From the NCBI GenBank assembly GCA_002394305.1, contig DGTM01000046.1, forward strand, positions 46,846-68,922: DNA of 22,077 nucleotides, in the 5' to 3' direction. Position 1 is the first letter of the stretch. Each line of letters starts with the position of its first letter. Below the pieces are notes generated by a model. That model was not told the origin of the DNA, ran no database searches, and saw only the letters and a program-made list of their open reading frames with translations. Source of the DNA: Prevotellaceae bacterium UBA4336 (lineage in GTDB: Bacteria; Bacteroidota; Bacteroidia; Bacteroidales; Bacteroidaceae). Of this stretch, positions 1 to 6,015 are shown one piece after another. The translations under genes were made by a program, and so were the position numbers.

Positions 1-112
1 AGCGCTAGGCTCTTATTCCGGAAGCACTAGGCTCTTATTCTGGAAGCGCTAGGCTCTTATTCCGGAAGCGCTAGGCTCTTATTCCGGAAGCACTAGGCTC
101 TTATTCTGGAAG
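1..112. repeat. 22-bp tandem minisatellite, array 1 (five full units, left edge cut by the window)
   Basis: Five consecutive 22-bp units run from 3 to 112, with a degenerate partial sixth unit reaching the stop codon of the kinase gene. Two unit types are seen. Type A contains AGCGCT and TTCCGGAA, both palindromes. Type B has both palindromes broken in parallel (AGCACT, TTCTGGAA). The order is A-B-A-A-B, which fits an A-B-A (66-bp) higher-order duplication. There are no unique spacers, so it is not a CRISPR. A related array in the same orientation lies at 13978-14087. Both sit directly 3' of a minus-strand gene. Confidence 0.95.
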
Positions 113-121
113 CGCCGGGCT

Positions 122-1096
122 CTATTGTTCCTCCCAGCCAAGGGCGCTTGCGCCGAGGACTGCGGCGTTGGCGTTCATCAAACCGGAGACGAGGAACTTG
201 GCCTTGCCTTGGAAGATCTTGAGCACGGATTTGTTGTAGGCTTCCTCGATGGGCTTCATGATGAGGTCGCCAGCCTTGCACAGACCGCCGAAGAAGATGA
301 ATGCCTCGGGGCTGGAGAAGGCTGCGAAGTCGGCACAAGCCTCGCCCAGCATCTTGCCGGTGAACTGGAAGATTTCGTTGGCCACTTCATCGCCCTTGCC
401 TGCGGCGATGCTGACATCGAGCGACTCGAGTTCCTCGGCAGGCTTCTCGCGGAGCAGGGAGGGACGGTCGGTGGTGGCGAGAATCTCGCGAGCTGTGCGG
501 GCTACACCCGTTGCCGAGCAGTAAGCTTCCAGGCAGCCTGTTCTGCCGCAACCGCAGCTGCGACCCTTCGGCGTGCGGTCCATGATGACGTGACCCAGCT
601 CGCCTGCGAAGCCGTCGCTGCCGTAGACAATCTGCCCGTTCACGACGATGCCACTGCCTACGCCTGTGCCCAGGGTGATGACGATGAAGTTCTTCATGCC
701 GCGTGCTGCGCCGTAGGCCATCTCGCCCATAGCGGCTGCGTTGGCGTCGTTGGTCAGCTTCACGGGGATGCCTGTTGCCTCGTTGAACATCTGGGCCAGG
801 GGGATGATGCCGTCGTGAGCCCAGGGGAGGTTGGGAGCAAACTCGATGGTGCCGTTGTAGTAGTTACCGTTGGGGGCGCCGATGCCCATGCCTTGCACCT
901 GGTCGGCTCCGCCAATCTGTTCGAGCAGAGGCTTGAGGCAAGCCACACCTGCCTCGACGAATGTCTCGGCCGTCTTGTACTGCTGAGTCTTGATGCTGTT
1001 CTCTGCCACGACTTCGCCGCGAGCGTTGACAACTCCGAAAACGGTGTTCGTACCACCCAGGTCAACACCAATCACGTAAGGTTTCACTTTGTCCAT
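122..1096 (-). CDS. ROK-family sugar kinase, probable glucokinase
   Basis: The product is 324 aa and belongs to the ROK (repressor/ORF/kinase) family, which phosphorylates glucose or a related hexose with ATP in the cytoplasm. The N-terminus carries the ATP phosphate-binding motif VDLGGTN (from residue 11). The middle carries the ROK zinc site CGCGRTGCLE, preceded by ELGH, whose His is the usual fourth ligand. There is no N-terminal helix-turn-helix, so it is a kinase and not an NagC/Mlc-type repressor. A longer frame opens at 1150, but its extra 18 codons do not resemble the family and overlap a -7 promoter element, so the Met at 1096 is chosen. The 3' end abuts the 22-bp array. The exact sugar cannot be read from the sequence; glucokinase is the likeliest role. 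Confidence 0.9.
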   Translation of the reverse strand: MDKVKPYVIGVDLGGTNTVFGVVNARGEVVAENSIKTQQYKTAETFVEAGVACLKPLLEQIGGADQVQGMGIGAPNGNYYNGTIEFAPNLPWAHDGIIPLAQMFNEATGIPVKLTNDANAAAMGEMAYGAARGMKNFIVITLGTGVGSGIVVNGQIVYGSDGFAGELGHVIMDRTPKGRSCGCGRTGCLEAYCSATGVARTAREILATTDRPSLLREKPAEELESLDVSIAAGKGDEVANEIFQFTGKMLGEACADFAAFSSPEAFIFFGGLCKAGDLIMKPIEEAYNKSVLKIFQGKAKFLVSGLMNANAAVLGASALGWEEQ

Positions 1097-1147
1097 GTTA
1101 ATAGAAAATAAAAATGTATTATGGTTAATATAGTGCTCGTTTTCCCA

Positions 1148-1155
1148 CAAAGGTA
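1148..1155 (-). promoter_or_regulatory. -7 promoter element of the ROK kinase gene
   Basis: Read on the minus strand this is TACCTTTG, an exact match to the Bacteroidota -7 consensus TAnnTTTG. It lies about 50 nt upstream of the chosen start at 1096. No convincing -33 TTTG is seen at the expected spacing. Confidence 0.6.
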
Positions 1156-1243
1156 GGCATTTCTTCTGACATAAGAGAAGTTTTAGCAGGAAAAAGTGTG
1201 AAATGTGGACAAAAAATACGAAATTTGCAGGCGCAAAAGAAAT

Positions 1244-1888
1244 ATGTGGATTGAATCAGTCAATGCCATCGACCTTGCGGTGCACGGCATGGTGGTGGGA
1301 ATAGTGGCAAGCGCGCCGATGGGACCTGTCGGGGTGCTTACCATACAGCGTACCCTCAACAAGGGACGTTGGTACGGCTTCGCTACGGGCGTGGGCGCGG
1401 CGTTGAGCGACCTCATATACGCTGTGGCAACGGGCCTCGGCATGAGTTTCGTGATGGACTTCGTCGAGCGGCCGACCACCATCCTCTATCTCAAACTGTT
1501 GGGCAGCATCCTGCTCTTCTGTTTCGGTGCCTATACCTATCACACCAGGCCTGCCCCTCCGCATAAGTCGAGCGGAAAGCGCGGCAGCCTGTGGCACAAC
1601 ATGTTCACAGGCTTTGCCATCACGGTGAGCAATCCGCTCATCATCTTCCTCTTCCTGGCGCTCTTTGCCCGGTTCGGCTTCGTCGTGCCCGACCATCCCG
1701 CAGAGCAAGCCATCGGCTATGCCGGCGTGCTGACGGGTGCCCTCATCTGGTGGTTTATCCTCACCACGGCGCTCAACCGTCTGGGCTCGCGCTTCGATAT
1801 GAGCACCATCAGCCTCCTTAACCGCCTGCTCGGCCTCCTGGTCATGGTGGCATCGGTCGTGGGGCTGTTCTACACTCTGTTCAGATAA
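1244..1888 (+). CDS. LysE-family amino-acid/metabolite exporter
   Basis: The product is a 214-aa inner-membrane protein of the LysE/RhtB translocator family, which exports amino acids or similar small molecules. The diagnostic N-terminal stretch is present: PMGPVGVLTIQRTLNKGR followed by a GVGAALSDLIYA helix. Five to six hydrophobic segments span the length, with a basic cytoplasmic linker (HKSSGKRG) near residue 110, as usual. A GTG 39 bp upstream is in frame, but the ATG at 1244 is preferred. It leaves room for a weak -7-like GAAATTTG at 1220-1227, and the added residues are basic and not family-like. The gene is divergent from the kinase. The stop codon is the first part of a period-7 repeat tract. 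The substrate is unknown. Confidence 0.85.
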   Translation: MWIESVNAIDLAVHGMVVGIVASAPMGPVGVLTIQRTLNKGRWYGFATGVGAALSDLIYAVATGLGMSFVMDFVERPTTILYLKLLGSILLFCFGAYTYHTRPAPPHKSSGKRGSLWHNMFTGFAITVSNPLIIFLFLALFARFGFVVPDHPAEQAIGYAGVLTGALIWWFILTTALNRLGSRFDMSTISLLNRLLGLLVMVASVVGLFYTLFR

Positions 1889-1907
1889 ATGAAGAATGAA
1901 GAGTGAA
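1887..1907. repeat. Period-7 intergenic tract 1
   Basis: Three consecutive heptamers, AAATGAA, GAATGAA and GAGTGAA, begin inside the stop codon of the exporter gene. It is one of five heptameric tracts in the window. Confidence 0.7.
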
Positions 1908-1955
1908 GGACCTGCTACCGCGCTGTAAATAGCAGCCCAATAGCTAAATTGTACA

Positions 1956-1990
1956 TAAATAGTAAATAGTAAATCGTCAAATCGTAAATT
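1956..1990. repeat. Period-7 intergenic tract 2
   Basis: Heptamers TAAATAG, TAAATAG and TAAATCG are followed by an 8-nt unit (TCAAATCG) and TAAATT. The tract ends a few bases before the GTG start of the DUF4924 gene and so forms its leader. Confidence 0.7.
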
Positions 1991-1996
1991 AACAAG

Positions 1997-2515
1997 GTGT
2001 TTATCGCAAAGAAACTCAGAAGCCAGAGCGTCAGTGCCTATCTTATATATATGTATCAGGTGGAGGACTTGGTGCGTGCCTACGGTCTCGATGCCGACCG
2101 CATTGCTGCCGAATACCTGCCCCGCTTCGGCTACGACGAGCAGCAGATGAAGGAGGCCCGCGAGTGGTACGAGTCCTTGATACGCATGATGAAAGAGGAA
2201 GGCAAGGAGCAGTCGGGACATCTCCGTGTGGTGCAGAACACCCTCGACCTCCTCGAGGACCATCACCGCGAACTTCTTGCCGACCAGGATGAGCACGGCT
2301 ACCGTGCTGCCTACTACAAGGCTTTGCCCCAAATCGTCGCCCTCCGTCAGCAAGGCAACAACAAGGAGAAGCAGGAGATGGAGAACTGCATCGACGCCCT
2401 CTACGGCGCCACTTTGCTAAAGATGCAAGGCAAAGAACTCTCCGCCGCCACGCAATCCGCCCTCAAGCCAATCAGCGAACTGCTTCGACTCGGAGAAGAA
2501 AATAATAAATTGTAA
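1997..2515 (+). CDS. DUF4924 family protein
   Basis: The product is a 172-aa soluble, helical, charged protein of the Bacteroidota-restricted DUF4924 family. I recognise it by its N-terminus (MFIAKKL, then the YMYQVEDLVRAYGLD block) and by EQSGHLRVVQNTLDLLEDHH in the middle. There is no signal peptide or membrane segment, and its function is unknown. Translation starts at a GTG: the family N-terminus begins exactly there and no upstream ATG is in frame. It lies 15 bp upstream of prfC in the same direction and is probably cotranscribed with it. Its last codons (NNKL-stop) are made of the same TAAATTG heptamer that continues into the prfC start. Confidence 0.85.
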   Translation: MFIAKKLRSQSVSAYLIYMYQVEDLVRAYGLDADRIAAEYLPRFGYDEQQMKEAREWYESLIRMMKEEGKEQSGHLRVVQNTLDLLEDHHRELLADQDEHGYRAAYYKALPQIVALRQQGNNKEKQEMENCIDALYGATLLKMQGKELSAATQSALKPISELLRLGEENNKL

Positions 2516-2540
2516 ATTGTAAATTGTCAAATGGTAAATG
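2506..2540. repeat. Period-7 tract 3, spanning a stop codon and the prfC start
   Basis: Five heptamers in phase: three TAAATTG, then TCAAATG and GTAAATG. The tract covers the last codons of the DUF4924 gene, the 15-bp gap and the ATG of prfC (2531), which lies inside the fourth unit. Gain or loss of a unit would change the DUF4924 tail and the prfC leader length. Confidence 0.8.
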
Positions 2541-4105
2541 AAATAACCCGTCGGCGCACCTTCGCCATCATCTCGCACCCCGATGCGGGCAAGACAACCC
2601 TCACCGAGAAGCTCCTCCTCTTCGGCGGACAGATACAGGTGGCCGGAGCCGTGAAGAGCAACAAGATACGCAAGACCGCCACGAGCGACTGGATGGAAAT
2701 CGAGAAGCAGCGTGGCATCTCGGTCACAACCTCCGTCATGGAGTTCGACTACAATGGCTACAAGGTCAACATCCTCGACACGCCGGGCCACCAGGACTTC
2801 GCGGAGGACACCTTCCGCACGCTGACGGCCGTCGACAGCGCCATCATCGTCGTCGACAGCGCCAAGGGCGTCGAGGCTCAGACACGAAAGCTCATGGAAG
2901 TCTGTCGCATGAGGAAGACGCCCGTCATCATCTTCATCAACAAGATGGACCGCGAGGGCAAAGACCCCTTCGACCTGCTCGACGAACTGGAGGAAGAGCT
3001 GCAGATTAGCGTGCGCCCGCTCTCCTGGCCCATCAATCAGGGCGCCAAGTTCAAGGGCGTCTACAACATCTTCGAGCACAACCTCAACCTCTTCACGCCC
3101 GACAAGCAGAAGGTCACCGAAAAGGTCACTGTGGAGCTCGGTTCTGCCGAGCTCGACAACCGCGTCGGCGAACGCGACGCCGCCAAGCTCCGCGAGGACC
3201 TCGAGCTCGTGGATGGCGTCTATCCCGAATTCGACGTGCAGACGTATCTCGATGCCGACGTGGCGCCCGTCTTCTTCGGCTCAGCCTTGAACAACTTCGG
3301 CGTGCAGGAACTGCTTGACTGCTTCGTGCAGATAGCGCCCTGTCCGCGGCCCACGGTTGCCGAGGAGCGAACCGTCACGCCCGACGAACCGAAGTTCACT
3401 GGCTTCATCTTCAAGATAACGGCCAACATCGACCCCAACCATCGCTCGTGCATCGCGTTCTGCAAAGTATGCTCCGGTAAGTTCGTCCGCAACGCGCCCT
3501 ATCTGCATGTCCGTCAGGGCAAGACGCTCCGCTTCTCCAGCCCCACGCAATTCATGGCGCAGCGAAAGGAGACCATCGACGAGGCTTGGCCGGGTGACAT
3601 CGTCGGCCTGCCTGACAACGGCATCTTCAAGATTGGCGACACGCTCACGGAAGGCGAGCAGCTGCACTATCGCGGTCTGCCGTCCTTCTCGCCCGAGATG
3701 TTCAAGTACATAGAGAACGCCGACCCGATGAAGACCAAGCAACTGGAGAAAGGCATCAACCAGCTCATGGACGAAGGCGTGGCACAGCTCTTCATCAATC
3801 AGTTCAACAACCGCAAGGTCATCGGCACCGTCGGACAGCTGCAGTTCGAAGTCATTCAGTACCGACTGGAGAACGAATACGGCGCCAAGTGCCGCTGGGA
3901 GCCTATCAGCCTCTACAAAGCCTGCTGGGTGGAAGCCATGCCGGGTTACGAAGCCGAGCTCGAGGCCTTCAAGAAGCGCAAGCACCAGTACATGGCCCGC
4001 GACCGCGAAGGCCGCGACGTCTTCCTTGCCGACTCAGGCTACGTCCTCCAGATGGCCCAGCAAGACTTCGAGCACATCCGCTTCCACTTCACCTCAGAGT
4101 TCTGA
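2531..4105 (+). CDS. prfC: Peptide chain release factor 3 (RF3)
   Basis: The product is a 524-aa translational GTPase that recycles class-I release factors from the ribosome after termination. GTPase motifs are intact: G1 HPDAGKTT (residues 16-23), the switch region with IEKQRGISVTTSV, G3 DTPGHQDF and G4 NKMD. Domain II and the C-terminal domain follow, and the protein ends in the family-typical FTSEF. Length matches full-size RF3. The ATG lies in a heptamer tract with no Shine-Dalgarno site. The last 29 codons are repeated 1.37 kb downstream (5384-5475), but this copy is complete. It is probably in an operon with the DUF4924 gene. Confidence 0.97.
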   Translation: MVNEITRRRTFAIISHPDAGKTTLTEKLLLFGGQIQVAGAVKSNKIRKTATSDWMEIEKQRGISVTTSVMEFDYNGYKVNILDTPGHQDFAEDTFRTLTAVDSAIIVVDSAKGVEAQTRKLMEVCRMRKTPVIIFINKMDREGKDPFDLLDELEEELQISVRPLSWPINQGAKFKGVYNIFEHNLNLFTPDKQKVTEKVTVELGSAELDNRVGERDAAKLREDLELVDGVYPEFDVQTYLDADVAPVFFGSALNNFGVQELLDCFVQIAPCPRPTVAEERTVTPDEPKFTGFIFKITANIDPNHRSCIAFCKVCSGKFVRNAPYLHVRQGKTLRFSSPTQFMAQRKETIDEAWPGDIVGLPDNGIFKIGDTLTEGEQLHYRGLPSFSPEMFKYIENADPMKTKQLEKGINQLMDEGVAQLFINQFNNRKVIGTVGQLQFEVIQYRLENEYGAKCRWEPISLYKACWVEAMPGYEAELEAFKKRKHQYMARDREGRDVFLADSGYVLQMAQQDFEHIRFHFTSEF

Positions 4106-4131
4106 AGACAACCACGAATTGCACGGATTAC

Positions 4132-4219
4132 ACGAATTACACGAATTGGCTACGCCTTTGTTAGCAAGGAAGAGAATCTTCTGGCAAAGTTTCAGGCGTA
4201 TCCAATTCGTGTAATTCGT
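4132..4219. repeat. Long inverted repeat downstream of prfC, copy 1
   Basis: Arms 4132-4157 and 4194-4219 are complementary over 26 bp with one mismatch (at 4150) around a 36-nt loop. The arms contain repeated ACGAATT words. It could stop transcription after prfC or be a MITE-like element. There is no strong T-run on the + strand; GTTTTATAAAAG follows. Confidence 0.85.
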
Positions 4220-4374
4220 AGTTTTATAAAAGAAAGATATTGTTCGTCAGTGCACGTCGATTCCGTCGAAGTACAGCTCGGCAATGACAGCCTATTCGTA
4301 GCGTGTGCCGAGACAGTTCCTTGATTTATTTCACTTTTTTTGCCTCTCCTGCATCTCGTTTCACATAAAAGTGC

Positions 4375-4382
4375 TATATTTG
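4375..4382 (+). promoter_or_regulatory. -7 promoter element of the DUF3791/DUF3990 cassette
   Basis: TATATTTG is an exact TAnnTTTG match, 28 nt before the first cassette ATG. It is identical to the element at 5746-5753 that faces the structured RNA. Confidence 0.75.
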
Positions 4383-4409
4383 CAACGGAATTGAGGCCAA
4401 AGTGCTATC

Positions 4410-4625
4410 ATGAATACGGAGAACTTGGAATTTATCACATTCTGCGTGGGCAGTCTGTCGGATGCGCTTGGCAAGAGTGCATCGCAAGTCTATAGGATTT
4501 TGCGCTCGTCTGGCGTGCTGAACGACTATATCTTGCCCTGCTACGATACGCTGCATACGTTCAGCAAGGATTATCTTGTCGAGGAACTGACAGAAGTATT
4601 GAAAGAAAGAGGAGCACTGACATGA
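4410..4625 (+). CDS. DUF3791-family small protein, first cassette gene, possible antitoxin
   Basis: The product is 71 aa and matches the DUF3791 family pattern: EFITFCVGSLSDALGKSASQVYRIL, then SGVLNDYILPCYDTLHTFSKDYLVEEL. It is predicted all-helical and cytoplasmic. The DUF3791 gene commonly sits directly upstream of a DUF3990 gene, as here, and the two overlap by four bases (ATGA at 4622-4625), which implies translational coupling. Small size and first position are typical of an antitoxin, but no function can be shown from sequence. The ATG is about 20 nt from the predicted transcription start and lies six bases past the end of the long direct repeat. Confidence 0.85.
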   Translation: MNTENLEFITFCVGSLSDALGKSASQVYRILRSSGVLNDYILPCYDTLHTFSKDYLVEELTEVLKERGALT

Positions 4626-5095
4626 GACTATATCACGCATCAACCATACGCATCGAGAAACCTGACGTGTTGCACTCCCGTGATAAGTTAGACTTCGGAC
4701 GAGGCTTCTATCTGACACGTATTCGCGAGCAGGCGGTACGTTACGCAGAGCGTTTCACACGAAGAGGTCTGGAGGCATTCATCAACGAGTATGAGTTTGA
4801 CGAAGAAGCACCTGGCTTTGTTATCAAGTCTTTCCCAATGTATGATGAGGAATGGCTTGACTATGTGGCTCTTTGTCGTAAGGGTTTGCCGACGGAACAG
4901 GTATATGATGCTGTTGCTGGTGGTGTAGCCAATGACAAGGTGTTCAACACGGTTGACCTTTATTTTGCTGGTATCATTACGAAGGATGAGGCTCTCGGTC
5001 GGCTAAAGCACGAAAAGCCGAACCATCAGATGTGTATTCTGAACGGACAGATGCTTGACCATCATCTTCATTTCATCAAGGCAGAGAGGATATAG
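4622..5095 (+). CDS. DUF3990 protein, ADP-ribosyltransferase-like fold, candidate toxin
   Basis: The product is 157 aa and belongs to DUF3990, a family placed in the ADP-ribosyltransferase (ART) superfamily. Visible landmarks are LYHAS near the N-terminus (His5), LDFGRGFYLT (Tyr30) and KPNHQMCIL near the C-terminus (Gln136). These fit the H-Y-E/Q order of ART active sites, with Gln where many ARTs have Glu. There is no signal peptide, so it would act in the cytoplasm. It overlaps the upstream DUF3791 gene by 4 bp and is followed after 2 bp by a third small gene. A toxin of a toxin-antitoxin or phage-defence module is the natural inference; the target is unknown. The Gln could mean altered or weak transferase activity. 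Confidence 0.85.
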   Translation: MRLYHASTIRIEKPDVLHSRDKLDFGRGFYLTRIREQAVRYAERFTRRGLEAFINEYEFDEEAPGFVIKSFPMYDEEWLDYVALCRKGLPTEQVYDAVAGGVANDKVFNTVDLYFAGIITKDEALGRLKHEKPNHQMCILNGQMLDHHLHFIKAERI

Positions 5096-5097
5096 CA

Positions 5098-5340
5098 ATG
5101 GAGGCGAGCAAAACAATACTGCAAATGAAATATGCAAGGATAGTGGCTATCTTTGCCAAGGAGTCAGGATTGGCATTGGAGGATGCTTTGTCGTTCTTCT
5201 ATGATTCCGATACATACAAGCTCATCAGCGAAGGCGTGGCCGACATGCATTGCCGTAGCGACGAGTATTTGGCCGACGAACTGATGTTGGAATATCAATC
5301 CAGCCTCAAAGGTGTCATCACAGCTCCACAACCCCTTTGA
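5098..5340 (+). CDS. Small helical protein, third gene of the cassette
   Basis: The product is an 80-aa cytoplasmic protein (KYARIVAIFAKESGLALEDA, then FFYDSDTYKLISEG and a DEYLADELMLEY tail). It resembles small proteins that accompany DUF3990 and are often grouped with DUF3791, though its sequence differs clearly from the 71-aa first gene. It starts 2 bp after the DUF3990 stop, so the three genes form one tight operon. A second antitoxin, partner or regulator is possible; no function is established. Only 43 bp separate its stop from the second copy of the long repeat. Confidence 0.75.
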   Translation: MEASKTILQMKYARIVAIFAKESGLALEDALSFFYDSDTYKLISEGVADMHCRSDEYLADELMLEYQSSLKGVITAPQPL

Positions 5341-5383
5341 TGATTCAAACTTGAAGCCGCCATAGGTCGGAATAATGAAGATT

Positions 5384-5475
5384 GCGACGTCTTCCTCGCC
5401 GACTCAGGCTACGTCCTCCAGATGGTCCAGCAAGACTTCGAGCACATCCGCTTCCACTTCACCTCAGAGTTCTGA
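5384..5475 (+). pseudogene. Duplicated 3' fragment of prfC (residues 496-524 plus stop)
   Basis: The sequence repeats the last 29 codons and stop of prfC in register, with one silent change and one Ala-to-Val change (equivalent to residue 509). Without domains I-II it cannot encode RF3. It is the left end of direct-repeat copy 2. Confidence 0.95.
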
Positions 5476-5501
5476 AGACAACCACGAATTGCACGGATTA
5501 C

Positions 5502-5589
5502 ACGGATTACACGAATTGGCTACGCCTTTGTCAGCAAGGAAGAGAATCCTCTGGCAAAGTTTCAGGCGTAGCCAATTCGTGTAATTCGT
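5502..5589. repeat. Long inverted repeat, copy 2
   Basis: Arms 5502-5527 and 5564-5589 pair over 26 bp with one mismatch (5505). The mismatch differs from that in copy 1: here the GGCTACGCC part is perfectly paired and the outer part is not. Confidence 0.85.
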
Positions 5590-5745
5590 AGTTTTAAAAA
5601 AGAAAGATATTGTTCGTCAGTGCACATCAATCCCGTCGAAGTACAGCTCGGCGATGACAGCCTATTCGTAGCGTCTGCCGAGGCAGTTTCTTGATTTATT
5701 TCACTTTTTTTTGCCTCTCCTGCATCTCGTTTCACATAAAAGTGC

Positions 5746-5753
5746 TATATTTG
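5746..5753 (+). promoter_or_regulatory. -7 promoter element facing the structured RNA
   Basis: TATATTTG matches TAnnTTTG exactly. Transcription would start about 7-10 nt downstream, near 5760. That fits the 5' end of the foldable region 5770-5942. Confidence 0.75.
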
Positions 5754-5759
5754 CAACGG

Positions 5760-5945
5760 AATTGAGGCCAAAGTGTCCCTTTCCCAAGTTTATTTGCTCA
5801 ATTTCTCCGACGAACTGCGACCTCGAAAGAGATTATACGAGCAAACCTATACATTATTGGAGCTGCGTTTAAGCGCGGACTACTCCATAAATGTATAGAG
5901 GCTGTCGCAGGCCTGTCGGAGATATGGCAGGGTCTGCGCTTTTCT
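5760..5945 (+). ncRNA. Highly structured small RNA, candidate 6S RNA
   Basis: No ORF fits here, but a rod-like fold does. 5770-5776 pairs with 5936-5942 and 5777-5779 with 5930-5932. 5804-5811 pairs with 5915-5922 (8 bp), 5815-5821 with 5904-5910 (7 bp), and 5822-5824 with 5898-5900. A terminal arm forms from 5847-5855 with 5890-5898, 5859-5862 with 5883-5886, and 5865-5867 with 5874-5876. Internal bulges are large and asymmetric. A strong promoter lies 5' and TTTTC follows the closing helix. Length (~185 nt), rod shape and bulges resemble 6S RNA, which binds housekeeping RNA polymerase. The identity is inferred from shape, not from sequence match. The ends are approximate. Confidence 0.6.
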
Positions 5946-6015
5946 TATGCCCATAGGTTAGTGCCGACAAGCTAAATCATCAAAGGGAATTGGTATTAAC
6001 TTAAAAAAAATAATT

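Larger units (their letters stand above)
4014..4404 (+). repeat. Long direct repeat, copy 1 (prfC 3' end + spacer + promoter)
   Basis: This 391-bp block matches 5384-5775 with about 14 substitutions and one single-base indel in a T-run (roughly 96% identity, counted by eye). It contains the last 29 codons and stop of prfC, a 26-bp-arm inverted repeat and a TATATTTG promoter. Homology stops at AAAGTG, six bases before the first cassette gene. Apart from the cassette promoter and the inverted repeat, nothing else is seen in the 4106-4409 spacer. Confidence 0.97.
5384..5775 (+). repeat. Long direct repeat, copy 2
   Basis: This 392-bp block matches 4014-4404. It closes the cassette on the right. 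Homology ends at AAAGTG, just inside the predicted 5' end of a structured RNA. In this part of the 5341-6015 spacer it holds the prfC fragment, the second long inverted repeat (5502-5589) and the second TATATTTG promoter. Confidence 0.97.

Noticed and set aside
1..112. CRISPR array
   Set aside because: The units are contiguous 22-bp repeats with no spacers, and there are no cas genes.
1256..2353. 365-codon open frame on the minus strand
   Set aside because: It is antisense to the LysE and DUF4924 genes, spans their gap, and has a His/Glu-rich shadow composition without domains.
5375..5591. Two 69-codon frames over the second repeat
   Set aside because: They are out-of-frame readings of the duplicated prfC end and the inverted repeat.
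4014..5775. SXT/R391-like site-specific integration at prfC
   Set aside because: That integration uses the 5' end of prfC, a short core and an integrase. Here the 3' end is duplicated over ~391 bp and there is no recombinase.
5760..5945. Retron msr-msd RNA
   Set aside because: The foldable region could suggest one, but no reverse transcriptase gene lies in the window. The next gene encodes a lipoprotein.
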